From contig JACQSM010000023.1 in assembly GCA_016205965.1 (NCBI GenBank), forward strand, positions 1 through 41,455: a stretch of DNA of 41,455 nt, given 5' to 3'. The notes under the pieces were generated by a model that was given only the letters and a program-made list of their open reading frames with translations, was not told the DNA's origin and ran no database searches. The DNA comes from Candidatus Uhrbacteria bacterium. GTDB lineage: Bacteria; Patescibacteriota; Patescibacteriia; SG8-24. This document shows positions 8,178 through 16,931 of the stretch, piece after piece. A program made the translations under genes and the position numbers. Each line of letters starts with the position of its first letter. Within the stretch, counting starts at the first letter, position 1.

Positions 8178-9332
8178 ATGTATTTCATCATCAACTCGGG
8201 CAGCTCCAGCCTCAAGTTCAAGGTGTTCGGGCCGAAGCTGGAAGAGAAAGCGTCCGGCATCGTCGAACGCATCGGTTTGGCCGATTCTTTTCTGAAATAC
8301 GCCGTCGGCGGCGCCGAGAAGCGCCGCGATTTTTCCCAGGGCGTCGACGATCACAAAGAGGCGCTGCGTCACGTCTTCGCGGCGCTTGCCGATGTCGGCA
8401 TCAACGCCGCCGAGGTCTCTGCCTTCGGTCATCGCGTCGTCCATGGCGGCGAAGATTTCACCGAACCGACCGTGATCACCGCGGCGGTGTTAAAAAAACT
8501 CCAAGGTTACAACCGGCTCGCTCCGCTCCATAATCCGGCGAACTTGATGGGCATCGACGCCTGCCGCCAGATCTTGCCGAAAGCGCCCAACGTGGCCGTG
8601 TTCGACACCGCCTTTTACAAGACGCTGCCCGACTTTGCCTTCGTCTACGCGCTGCCTTGGGAGTATTACAAGAAGCACAAGATCAGAAAGTACGGTTTTC
8701 ATGGCATCTCGCACCGTTTCGTGGCCGAAGAGGCGGCGCGCCGGCTCGGCAAACCGTTCGGCAAATTGCGCATCGTGTCCTGCCACCTGGGCAGCGGCTC
8801 GTCGGTCACGGCGGTCAAGTTCGGCAAGGCCGTCGACACCACCATGGGCTTCACCCCGCTCGAAGGCCTGACCATGTCGACCCGCTGCGGCGACATCGAT
8901 CCGGCGATTCCGCTGTACCTGATGCGCACCTTCAAGATGTCCGAGGCCGAAGTCGACGACGTGCTCAACAAAAAGTCCGGTCTGCTCGGCGTTTCCGGCT
9001 ACAAGGACCTGCGCGAGGTCATGGCCGCGGCCGGAATTCCGACGCCGGGGTTCGTCTTCAAGAAAAAAGTTTCGGCCGAGGGCAAGTATCGGGCGCGCCT
9101 GGCGATCGAGATATTCTGTTACGACGCGGCCCGCTATGTCGGCCAATTCGCGGCCATCATGGGCGGCGCCGACGCCGTCGTCTTCACCGCCGGCATCGGC
9201 GAGCGCAGCGAATACATCCGCAAGAAGGTCATGGTCATGGTCTCGCTGCCCGGCCGTCCCAAAGTCATGGTCGTGCCGACCAACGAAGAATTGATGATCG
9301 CCCGGGAGACGAAAAAAATCCTTGCGCGATAA
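8178..9332 (+). CDS. ackA: Acetate/short-chain acid kinase
   Basis: YFIINSGSSSLKFKVF, GHRVVHGGE, FDTAFY, YGFHGISHRFV, HLGSGSSVTAV, FTAGIGE. Confidence 0.95.
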   Translation: MYFIINSGSSSLKFKVFGPKLEEKASGIVERIGLADSFLKYAVGGAEKRRDFSQGVDDHKEALRHVFAALADVGINAAEVSAFGHRVVHGGEDFTEPTVITAAVLKKLQGYNRLAPLHNPANLMGIDACRQILPKAPNVAVFDTAFYKTLPDFAFVYALPWEYYKKHKIRKYGFHGISHRFVAEEAARRLGKPFGKLRIVSCHLGSGSSVTAVKFGKAVDTTMGFTPLEGLTMSTRCGDIDPAIPLYLMRTFKMSEAEVDDVLNKKSGLLGVSGYKDLREVMAAAGIPTPGFVFKKKVSAEGKYRARLAIEIFCYDAARYVGQFAAIMGGADAVVFTAGIGERSEYIRKKVMVMVSLPGRPKVMVVPTNEELMIARETKKILAR

Positions 9333-9350
9333 AACCGCGTCTGCTATTTT
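9322..9350 (+). promoter_or_regulatory. Candidate promoter TTGCGC-17-TATTTT with extended -10 (TGC)
   Basis: TTGCGC 9322-9327, TATTTT 9345-9350, ATG at 9361. Confidence 0.45.
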
Positions 9351-9360
9351 CCGGGCCGCC

Positions 9361-9681
9361 ATGACCCGGCGACATATGAACAACGAAGAAATCATCATTA
9401 AAAAGCTCATCGATATCGATGAGAAGCTCGGTAACGTCGTTACTCGGGATGAGTTCGGCGATTTTAAGGATTTCGTCACCACCCAATTCGACCGCCAGGG
9501 CGTCATCCTGCAACGAGTCGATCTTGAGGTGAAGGCCGCGCACACACGCCTGGGCCGGGTCGAAGATCGCCTCGATGGCATTGAAGAACATCTCGCTGGG
9601 GTAACCGAGCAGCTTGGTGGTCTGAACGATCGTTTCGATACGCATTTGCGGGAAAACGGCGACCGACCTCGGCTTGCCTAG
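9361..9681 (+). CDS. Coiled-coil hypothetical protein
   Basis: Heptad-like TRLGRVEDRLDGIEEHLAGVTEQLGGLNDRFD; start at 9361 or 9376. Confidence 0.65.
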   Translation: MTRRHMNNEEIIIKKLIDIDEKLGNVVTRDEFGDFKDFVTTQFDRQGVILQRVDLEVKAAHTRLGRVEDRLDGIEEHLAGVTEQLGGLNDRFDTHLRENGDRPRLA

Positions 9682-9710
9682 GAAAGAAAAACCGCCCCGA
9701 GGGGGCGGTT
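9682..9710 (-). terminator. Intrinsic terminator for the minus-strand gene
   Basis: AACCGCCCC-GAG-GGGGCGGTT; T-tract on the minus strand (TTTTTCTTTCC). Confidence 0.75.
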
Positions 9711-10617
9711 ATGCTTTGAAGGGCCGGCAGACTTTTGCCTTGAGGGCCCGGTAGCGGAGCTTGATCGGCCGGCGGGCGGGGGTCGCAGGGCCGCCATCGC
9801 CGCAGAGCAGATAGTTGAGCGCGGCCTCGTCAGGCAGAGCGTACTTGGCCTCCTCGAGCTTTTTTGCGGCGGTGCCGGTTGCATCCATGATCAAGTTCAC
9901 CAAGGTGACGCCGGAGAAGACAGTGAACAAGCATGCCAGAGCAAAGCCGAAGGAATCGGCACCATCCAGGCCAACCAGCATGCCGATGCCGACGACGATG
10001 AGCAGCAGCAATGGCATGAACGCCAGGCAGAGGTAGCGCAGCGGCGTCTTCCAGCGCGGCAAGAAGATGCTGCCGTCGTTCTCGATGAGCGAATCGCTCG
10101 GACCGGGTCTCAGGTTGGCCCGCCAATCGATGCCGCGCATGCCCATGAGCAGCATGACCGTCACGATCACCAGCGAGACGACGTAGCGGATCGTCAGCAC
10201 AGCGCCGACGACCACCGGCTGCACCGTGTAGGCGAACAAGCGCCGCCGCCGCAGGGCGCATTCGTCGTGCGGGGCCGGGTCGATCATCATCGTCAGCCAG
10301 GGATAGTCCCAGCGCTCCTGCACCGGCTTGGGGAAACATTCGGCCGGAATCATGAAGTTGATTTCGGCCTTGGCGATTCGGTCGCCTTTGTCCGTCACGA
10401 TTTCAGCGCTGACATGCTCCAAACCCGGCTGACGAAATGAAACGTAAGTGCCACCATCGGACAGCGGCACTGTGTGGCCGTCGGCGCAGTAGACGTGAAC
10501 CAGGGCCGTCTTGGCACCCGATGCCTTGATGGCGTCCAGGGTCGCCTTGTCGACGCACCAGCGGATCGGCACTGACGGATTTTGAATCTCCTGCACATCA
10601 ACATGGAGCTCGAACAT
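9709..10617 (-). CDS. Multi-TM hypothetical membrane protein with soluble N-terminal domain
   Basis: 302-aa ORF with SD (AGGAGGAG) and a canonical promoter upstream; several hydrophobic segments. Confidence 0.75.
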   Translation of the reverse strand: MFELHVDVQEIQNPSVPIRWCVDKATLDAIKASGAKTALVHVYCADGHTVPLSDGGTYVSFRQPGLEHVSAEIVTDKGDRIAKAEINFMIPAECFPKPVQERWDYPWLTMMIDPAPHDECALRRRRLFAYTVQPVVVGAVLTIRYVVSLVIVTVMLLMGMRGIDWRANLRPGPSDSLIENDGSIFLPRWKTPLRYLCLAFMPLLLLIVVGIGMLVGLDGADSFGFALACLFTVFSGVTLVNLIMDATGTAAKKLEEAKYALPDEAALNYLLCGDGGPATPARRPIKLRYRALKAKVCRPFKA

Positions 10618-10665
10618 GGCTCCTCCTATTGTCGAAGAACGTGAAACGGCGTAATTGCCGGCGAG

Positions 10666-10694
10666 AATATATCAGCGGCGTGTCTGAAAGTCAA
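10666..10694 (-). promoter_or_regulatory. Sigma70-like promoter TTGACT-17-TATATT
   Basis: Minus-strand reading upstream of 10617. Confidence 0.65.
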
Positions 10695-10697
10695 GAT

Positions 10698-10733
10698 AAA
10701 TAAAAGCCGCCCCTGAAGAAAATCCAGGGGCGG
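10698..10733 (-). terminator. Intrinsic terminator for the 10773-11072 gene
   Basis: Minus strand: CCGCCCCTG...CAGGGGCGG then CTTTTATTTAT. Confidence 0.7.
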
Positions 10734-10772
10734 GCGAGAGGTTTTTGCCGGCGGCGGGACGGCCCAGCTTGG

Positions 10773-11072
10773 TCAGCGGCGCCGGCGGCGGTTGGGCTTG
10801 CTGGCGCCGGAGGACCCGCCCGAGAAGGTGGGCGTCCGCAGCGGCGGCCGCGTGTCGATGTAAACCAGCTCGCGCTGGCCGCCGCTGCGGACGGGCGGCT
10901 CGACCGCCGGCATTGCCGCCGCCTTCATCATGTCATCCCCCTGGGCTGCCTCGGCGGCCGCCTCCGTCTTGAGTTTGGTCTTGGCGACCTCCTTCTGCTC
11001 GCGCAGACGGCTGCGCAGGATGGTCTTGGGGCGGGCTTGGGCGGAAGGAACCTTCTTCTGGGCGTCGGGCAT
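10773..11072 (-). CDS. Low-complexity, probably disordered basic protein ending in RRRRR
   Basis: 99-aa ORF with GAGGAG SD, upstream promoter and downstream terminator. Confidence 0.65.
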   Translation of the reverse strand: MPDAQKKVPSAQARPKTILRSRLREQKEVAKTKLKTEAAAEAAQGDDMMKAAAMPAVEPPVRSGGQRELVYIDTRPPLRTPTFSGGSSGASKPNRRRRR

Positions 11073-11124
11073 TTAAGCTCCTCGGTTCAGTCAGGCACGA
11101 TGCCGGACCGTATTGATTAAAGGC

Positions 11125-11153
11125 AGGATAGCATATTTTCCCGACTTTGTCAA
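11125..11153 (-). promoter_or_regulatory. Sigma70-like promoter TTGACA-17-TATCCT with extended -10
   Basis: Minus-strand reading. Confidence 0.65.
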
Positions 11154-11203
11154 GGATGTGACGGTAATATTTGGCTAAAATTAGCCTTATTCAAGCAAAA
11201 ACA

Positions 11204-11232
11204 TTGCCAGGCCAGCCAGTCAACCGTATAGT
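11204..11232 (+). promoter_or_regulatory. Sigma70-like promoter TTGCCA-17-TATAGT driving lepA
   Basis: ATG is 22 nt downstream of the -10. Confidence 0.6.
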
Positions 11233-11253
11233 GCTGTCAAAGCAAAAAGCCGC

Positions 11254-13056
11254 ATGGATCGGACTAGAAACTTCTGCATAATCGCCCACATTGACCACGG
11301 CAAGTCGACCCTCTCGGATCGGCTTATTGAAGTTACCGGCACGGTCTCCAAGCGCGACATGCAGCCGCAGCTCCTCGACCAGATGGATATCGAGCGCGAG
11401 CGGGGCATCACCATCAAGCTCCAGCCGGTCCGCATGCACTACAAATCCAAGGATGGCCAAGAATACCTATTGAATCTGATCGACACCCCCGGCCACGTCG
11501 ACTTCACCTACGAAGTCTCACGATCGCTGGCTGCCGTCGAAGGCGCGATCCTTCTGGTCGACGCCACCCAAGGCGTCCAAGCCCAGACCATCGGCAACCT
11601 CTACCTGGCGCTCGAACAGAACCTGACCATCATTCCGGTCGTCAACAAGATCGACATGCCCAGCGCCGAACCCGAGAAGGCTCGCGAAGAGCTTGTTCGC
11701 TTGCTCGGCTGCGCGCCCGAGGACGTCCTCTTCGCCTCCGGAAAAACCGGTCAGGGCGTTCCCGAAATTCTCGAAGAGGTCATCAAACGCGTGCCGCCGC
11801 CCAAGGGTGATCCGTCCAAGCCGCTGCGCGCCTTGGTATTCGATTCGTCGTACGACGATTACAAAGGCGTCGTCGCCTTCGTCCGCGTCATCGACGGCAG
11901 CATCAAGCGAGCCGACAAGATGCATCTGGCGGCGACCTCGACGACCAGCGAAACGCTCGAAGTCGGCTACTTCACGCCGAAATACGCGACCGCCGAATCG
12001 ATCACCGCCGGCGAAATCGGCTACGTCGTCACCGGCCTCAAAGACATCTCCGCCTGCCGCGTCGGCGACACCGTCACCGTGCCGGACTACAAAGCCAGGA
12101 ACGTCGTGCCGCTCGAGGGCTATAAGACCGTCAACCCGATGGTCTTCGCCGGCCTGTTCCCAGCCGAGGGCGACGAGTTCGACAAGCTGCGCGAGGCCAT
12201 GCTGCGGCTCAAACTTAACGACGCCGCGCTCCAGTTCGAGCCCGAGCATTCGCCGGCGCTGGGCTTCGGTTTCCGCTGCGGCCTGCTCGGCCTGCTCCAC
12301 CTCGAGATCGTCCAGGAAAGGCTCAAGCGCGAATATAATCTCGAGGTCATCGTGACCGTACCGTCGGTCGCCTACCGCGTCACCAAAACTTCGGGCGAGG
12401 TCATCGTCGTCAAGTCGCCGGCCGATCTGCCCGACCCGTCGTCGATCAGGCAGATCGAAGATCCGTGGATGAAAGTCGATATCGTTTCGCCGCGCGATCA
12501 CCTCGGCGCCATCATGGCCTTCGTCCAGGAGAAGCGCGGCCTCTACAAAGACACCGAATACCTGGGCAATGACGAAACCGGCCGGGTCATCTTGCATTAC
12601 GAAGTCCCGTTGTCGTCGCTCTTGGTCGATTTCTATGATAACTTGAAGAACGCGTCGTCCGGCTACGCCTCGCTCAATTACGAGTTCCTCGAATACCGCA
12701 AGGCCGACGTCGTCAAACTCGATATTTTGGTGGCCGAAGATCAGGTCGAAGCCCTGGCCTCGATCGTCTACGCCGATTCGGCCCAGCGCGTCGGCCGCCG
12801 CATCGTCGAGAAGCTCAAAGAGACGCTGCCGCGCCAGCAGTTCGAGGTCAAAATTCAGGCCGCGGTCGGCGGCAAGATCGTCGCTTCCGAGCGCATCACC
12901 GCCTATCGCAAGGACGTCACCGGCTATCTGTACGGCGGCGACGTCACCCGCAAGCGCAAGCTGCTCGAAAAGCAGAAGAAGGGCAAGAAGCGCATGATGA
13001 AATCGGGCCGCATCGACATCCCGCCCGAGGCTTACATGGCCGTACTCAAGAAATAA
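11254..13056 (+). CDS. lepA: Elongation factor 4 (LepA GTPase)
   Basis: NFCIIAHIDHGKSTLSDRLIE, DTPGHVDFTYEVSRSLAAVEGAILLVDATQGVQAQT, C-terminal GGDVTRKRKLLEKQKKGKKRM. Confidence 0.97.
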   Translation: MDRTRNFCIIAHIDHGKSTLSDRLIEVTGTVSKRDMQPQLLDQMDIERERGITIKLQPVRMHYKSKDGQEYLLNLIDTPGHVDFTYEVSRSLAAVEGAILLVDATQGVQAQTIGNLYLALEQNLTIIPVVNKIDMPSAEPEKAREELVRLLGCAPEDVLFASGKTGQGVPEILEEVIKRVPPPKGDPSKPLRALVFDSSYDDYKGVVAFVRVIDGSIKRADKMHLAATSTTSETLEVGYFTPKYATAESITAGEIGYVVTGLKDISACRVGDTVTVPDYKARNVVPLEGYKTVNPMVFAGLFPAEGDEFDKLREAMLRLKLNDAALQFEPEHSPALGFGFRCGLLGLLHLEIVQERLKREYNLEVIVTVPSVAYRVTKTSGEVIVVKSPADLPDPSSIRQIEDPWMKVDIVSPRDHLGAIMAFVQEKRGLYKDTEYLGNDETGRVILHYEVPLSSLLVDFYDNLKNASSGYASLNYEFLEYRKADVVKLDILVAEDQVEALASIVYADSAQRVGRRIVEKLKETLPRQQFEVKIQAAVGGKIVASERITAYRKDVTGYLYGGDVTRKRKLLEKQKKGKKRMMKSGRIDIPPEAYMAVLKK

Positions 13057-13060
13057 TTTT

Positions 13061-13174
13061 ATGGCGATGAAACTCCGCAGAAAGACCATCAAGAAAATCG
13101 TCTGGACGGTATTTTCGACGCTCGTGGTGGTGGTGACGATTTTGGGCACCATCGGGCCGGCGTTCACCGGCTGA
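13061..13174 (+). CDS. 37-aa single-TM peptide MAMKLRRKTIKKIVWTVFSTLVVVVTILGTIGPAFTG
   Basis: Read directly; absent from the ORF track because of its size; basic N-terminus followed by a hydrophobic helix. Confidence 0.6.
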   Translation: MAMKLRRKTIKKIVWTVFSTLVVVVTILGTIGPAFTG

Positions 13175-13183
13175 TAGCGTCCT

Positions 13184-14950
13184 ATGCGCTGGAGGATCGC
13201 GCCGGACGCGCCGGCGGACGCGCGTGAGAAATTTCCCGGGCTGCATCCGATCGCGGCGCGGCTGTTGTGGCAGCGCGGCATCGTCGACAAGGACGAAGCC
13301 GGGCGTTTTCTCGACCCCAGCTACGAGCGCGACATCCACGATCCGTTTCTTTTCAAAGACATGCGCCGGGCCTGCGAGCGCGTCTGGCGGGCGCTCGAGA
13401 TCGGCCAGAAGATCGTCATCCACGGCGACTACGATGCCGACGGCGTCACCGGTTCGGTCCTCCTGATGCAGACGTTCCGCCGAGGGGCCGAACTCATGGG
13501 CGCCGATCCGGGGCTGCTCTCGCATTACACCCCGCACCGCGAAAAAGAGGGCTACGGCGTCCGCGCGGAAACCGTCGAACTGTTGGCGGCCCGAGGCGAG
13601 CAGCTCATGATCACGGTCGACTGCGGCATCGGCTGCGCCGCCGAGATCGCCCTGGCCAAGGAGAAGGGGATCGACACCATCGTCGTCGATCACCACCAGA
13701 TTCCCGAGCGTGTCCCCGAATGCATCATCATTCACCCTTGGGTCGCCGGTGAAACCTACCCCTTCAAGTATTTGGCCGCGGTCGGCGTCGCTTTCAAGTT
13801 CGCCTGCGGCTTCATCCGCTACGCCGCCGAGCGCGGCGCCGCCTTCGAGCCCGGCTACGAAAAATGGCTGCTCGACCTGGTGGCCATCGCCACCGTCACC
13901 GACGTCGTGCCGCTGGTCGGTGAAAACCGCGCCCTGGAGACGTTCGGCCTCAAAGTCCTCAACAAAACCCGCCGGCCCGGCCTCAAAGCGCTGCTCGATT
14001 CCGCCGGACTCGAATCCGGCGGCATCGACACCGTCTCGGTCGGCTACGCCATCGGCCCGCGCATCAACGCCGCCTCGCGCATGAACCACGCCAGCTTGGC
14101 CTTCGCCACGTTGATGGCGGCGACGCCGGAAGAAGCCCGGGTCTTGGCCGACCAGCTCAACGAAACCAACCGCGATCGCCAGCGCTACACCGAACAGATC
14201 ATGACCGCGGCTCGCTGCCGTCTGACCGAGGTTGCCGGCAAAAAGATCTTCGTCTGCGCCGGCGACGGCTGGTCGCCGGGAATCGTCGGCCTGGTCGCCG
14301 GAAAATTCGCCAACGAACTGGCGATGCCGGTGTTCGTTTTCGGCAAGGATGGCGATAAGTTCGTCGGTTCGGGCCGGAGCATCCCCGAGTTCAACGTCGT
14401 GGCCGGCATGGAGCGGTCCAAGAAGCATCTGGCCAGGTTCGGCGGCCATCCCCAGGCATGCGGCCTGACGATCATGGGCGAGGATAATTTCCGCGCCTTC
14501 TGCGGCGAAATCGAAGCCTATGCCGAGGAGATCCTCGGCGGCGTCGAACTCGAGCCGACCCTGCCGGTCGATGCCGAACTCAAGATCGGCGACATCACCT
14601 GGGAGCTTGTCGACCTCATCGCCAAGTTCGAGCCTTACGGCGAGAAAAATCCGCGGCCGCGTTTTTTGCTTCGCGATCTCGAGCTGTACTCGACGACCCC
14701 GGTCGGCAAAACCGGCGGCCACGTGCGCCTCGGCGTTCGCGGCGGGCCGGACCGCCCGGGCGGACTGGCCCCGCGGGAAATCAAACTGATCGCCTTCAAT
14801 TTCGCCGAGCGGGCCAAGGCTTTCGCCCCGCTCTCGAAGGTCGACGCCGTGGTCGAAATCGGCGTCAATGTCTGGAACGGCCGCAAAGATATACAATTGA
14901 AAGTCGTTGATATGCGACAATCCGAATATGCATCTCACCCTGCACACTGA
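13184..14950 (+). CDS. recJ: Single-stranded-DNA-specific exonuclease RecJ
   Basis: IVIHGDYDADGVTGSVLL, TVDCGIG, IVVDHHQ, GPRINAASRM, GHPQACGLTI. Confidence 0.95.
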   Translation: MRWRIAPDAPADAREKFPGLHPIAARLLWQRGIVDKDEAGRFLDPSYERDIHDPFLFKDMRRACERVWRALEIGQKIVIHGDYDADGVTGSVLLMQTFRRGAELMGADPGLLSHYTPHREKEGYGVRAETVELLAARGEQLMITVDCGIGCAAEIALAKEKGIDTIVVDHHQIPERVPECIIIHPWVAGETYPFKYLAAVGVAFKFACGFIRYAAERGAAFEPGYEKWLLDLVAIATVTDVVPLVGENRALETFGLKVLNKTRRPGLKALLDSAGLESGGIDTVSVGYAIGPRINAASRMNHASLAFATLMAATPEEARVLADQLNETNRDRQRYTEQIMTAARCRLTEVAGKKIFVCAGDGWSPGIVGLVAGKFANELAMPVFVFGKDGDKFVGSGRSIPEFNVVAGMERSKKHLARFGGHPQACGLTIMGEDNFRAFCGEIEAYAEEILGGVELEPTLPVDAELKIGDITWELVDLIAKFEPYGEKNPRPRFLLRDLELYSTTPVGKTGGHVRLGVRGGPDRPGGLAPREIKLIAFNFAERAKAFAPLSKVDAVVEIGVNVWNGRKDIQLKVVDMRQSEYASHPAH

Positions 14951-15335
14951 CGGCGGCGCCCGCGGCAATCCCGGGCCGGCCGGCTGCGGCGCGGTCGTCG
15001 CCGACGCCGCCGGAAAAGTGCTCAAAGAGCACGGCCGCTACCTCGGCGAAACCACCAACAACCAGGCCGAGTATCGCGGCTTGATCGACGGCCTGGGTCA
15101 CTGCAAGGAACTCGGCGCCACGACCGTCGACGTCTTCATGGACTCCGAGCTGATCGTCAAGCAGATGCGGCACGAGTACAAGGTGAAGGCAGCCGAATTG
15201 GCGCCGCTCTTCCTTCTTGCCTGGAATCTCTGTGCCGGCTTCAAAAAAGTGACATTCACCCACATTCCGCGGGCCCGCAACAGCCACGCCGACCGCCTGG
15301 TCAACGAGGCGATCGACAGGGGATTGAGCCGATAG
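14928..15335 (+). CDS. RNase HI family protein
   Basis: LHTDGGARGNPGPAGCGAVV, NNQAEYRGLIDGL, DSELIVKQM, HIPRARNSHADRLVNEA. Confidence 0.92.
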   Translation: MHLTLHTDGGARGNPGPAGCGAVVADAAGKVLKEHGRYLGETTNNQAEYRGLIDGLGHCKELGATTVDVFMDSELIVKQMRHEYKVKAAELAPLFLLAWNLCAGFKKVTFTHIPRARNSHADRLVNEAIDRGLSR

Positions 15336-15346
15336 TTCCGCCGATA

Positions 15347-15375
15347 AAATCGCCCGATTAAAATCGGGCGGTTTT
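15347..15375 (+). terminator. Intrinsic terminator
   Basis: AAATCGCCCGAT-TAAA-ATCGGGCGGTTTT. Confidence 0.75.
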
Positions 15376-15395
15376 ATGCTATACTCCGAAGGAAT

Positions 15396-16931
15396 ATGCC
15401 CAGGCGCATCGATCGTTTTGCGTTTCGGACTTTGGTCGCGGTCGCCGCCGCTCTTTTGAGCATCGCGCTGCGGCCCGGCATCGCCGCCGCCGGTACGCAA
15501 GACAACGTCGAGGGCTGGGCCTGGTCCGGCACCATCGGCTGGATCTCGCTCAACTGCAATTCGGTCGCGCCGCCGACTTGCGCCACGGTCGACTACGGCG
15601 TCACGTTCGAGGATGTTCCCGGATTCCCGGATCGCGGCAATCTCAAGGGCTGGGCTTGGTCCGAAAACGTCGGCTGGATCTGTTTCGGCATTACATGTGC
15701 GGGCACGACGCCGCAAGGCGGCGCATCCTACGCGCAGTACCGCGGCAGCTACAACGGCAAGACCGACGAGATCTTCGGCTGGGCCAAGATCGACGCCCTC
15801 GGCAACAATGGTTGGATCTCGCTCAACTGCGACAACGATCCGACCACGACCTGCGCCGTTTCGAGCTACCATCTCGTGCTCGACGCCACTCTGCCGACGC
15901 TGACGGCGCCTTTCACCAAAGGCGTGATCGACGATCATTGGGGCTGGAGCGGCACGTCCGAGGGCACCGGCATCGGCTGGATCGATTTCAGTTCGGTGAT
16001 GACCACGTGGGCCGCGGCCAGTCTCGGCGCCGTCAGCCGGCCGGTCGGCGTTTATGAGCCGACGACGGCCACGCCCGGCAGCCGCCTTTTCACCTTCAGC
16101 ATCTCATTTTCGAATCTGACGGCGGCCCAGGACGACCTCCTCCAATGCGACATCCGCCGCTCCGACGGCACCTTGGGCGCGCCGCTGCAAAAAATCTACG
16201 CCTCGACCGTCAGGCATGTCGCCGAGTCCTTGCAATACACCGTGACCGGCGCCGATCCGATCGATAAGATCAAGCGTTGGGAAGTCGCCGCCTGCCGCAT
16301 CGCCGGCCCGCGCACGGCGACCAGCTGTCCGCCGGCCTGCGCCGGAGGGCAAATCTGCGAGGGCGGCAAATGCCGCAATGTCATCGTGACGACGACCGCG
16401 CCGGCCCCGATCTTCGCCCATGCGAACGCCTGGACCATCGCCGACAGCGATACCGACGACGTCTATCTGGCGACCCAGTGCTTCAACGGGTTCCCTGGAA
16501 AATACTTCGGCAATTCCTGGCGCTGCGATTTCAGCGGCGACGCCGATTTTTCCATGGGCATGAGCCAAGGCGCTAATATCGAGCGCTACTGCGGCGATAG
16601 CATCGACAACGACGGCAACGGCGAAACCGATTGCAACGACCGCCACTGCAAGGGGATCTCATTGCTCTGCCGCACGCCGCCCTTGGCGCCGGGCGCGCCG
16701 CCGCTGCTCGAGCCGCTGTCGTGCACCTGGGGCGCTTCCGGCGACAACTTGGCCGACTGCACCGCCGGATTCACGCCCGGAACGATCTGCTGCACCAAGC
16801 AAAACAAGATCGTCGACGGCTACGAATGTTTTCACGGCATTGCCAATGACGGCTACATCGATTGCGACGATCCGGGCGCCGTCGTCGGCGATGTCTGCTG
16901 CTCGACTGCCGGCATGGTTCAAGTCAAATGA
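15396..16931 (+). CDS. Secreted Cys-rich surface protein with GWAWS/GWISLNC repeats
   Basis: Signal peptide (FRTLVAVAAALLSIALRPGIAAAG); GWAWSGTIGWISLNC, GWAWSENVGWICF, GWAKIDALGNNGWISLNC, GWSGTSEGTGIGWIDF; DNDGNGETDCNDRHC. Confidence 0.85.
   Translation: MPRRIDRFAFRTLVAVAAALLSIALRPGIAAAGTQDNVEGWAWSGTIGWISLNCNSVAPPTCATVDYGVTFEDVPGFPDRGNLKGWAWSENVGWICFGITCAGTTPQGGASYAQYRGSYNGKTDEIFGWAKIDALGNNGWISLNCDNDPTTTCAVSSYHLVLDATLPTLTAPFTKGVIDDHWGWSGTSEGTGIGWIDFSSVMTTWAAASLGAVSRPVGVYEPTTATPGSRLFTFSISFSNLTAAQDDLLQCDIRRSDGTLGAPLQKIYASTVRHVAESLQYTVTGADPIDKIKRWEVAACRIAGPRTATSCPPACAGGQICEGGKCRNVIVTTTAPAPIFAHANAWTIADSDTDDVYLATQCFNGFPGKYFGNSWRCDFSGDADFSMGMSQGANIERYCGDSIDNDGNGETDCNDRHCKGISLLCRTPPLAPGAPPLLEPLSCTWGASGDNLADCTAGFTPGTICCTKQNKIVDGYECFHGIANDGYIDCDDPGAVVGDVCCSTAGMVQVK

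Noticed and set aside
11518-13290. 590-aa minus-strand ORF
   Set aside because: Antisense shadow of lepA; composition (Asp/Val/Gly-rich) typical of reverse-frame artefacts.
13046-15025. 659-aa minus-strand ORF
   Set aside because: Antisense shadow of recJ/RNase HI caused by high-GC codon bias; no recognisable motifs.
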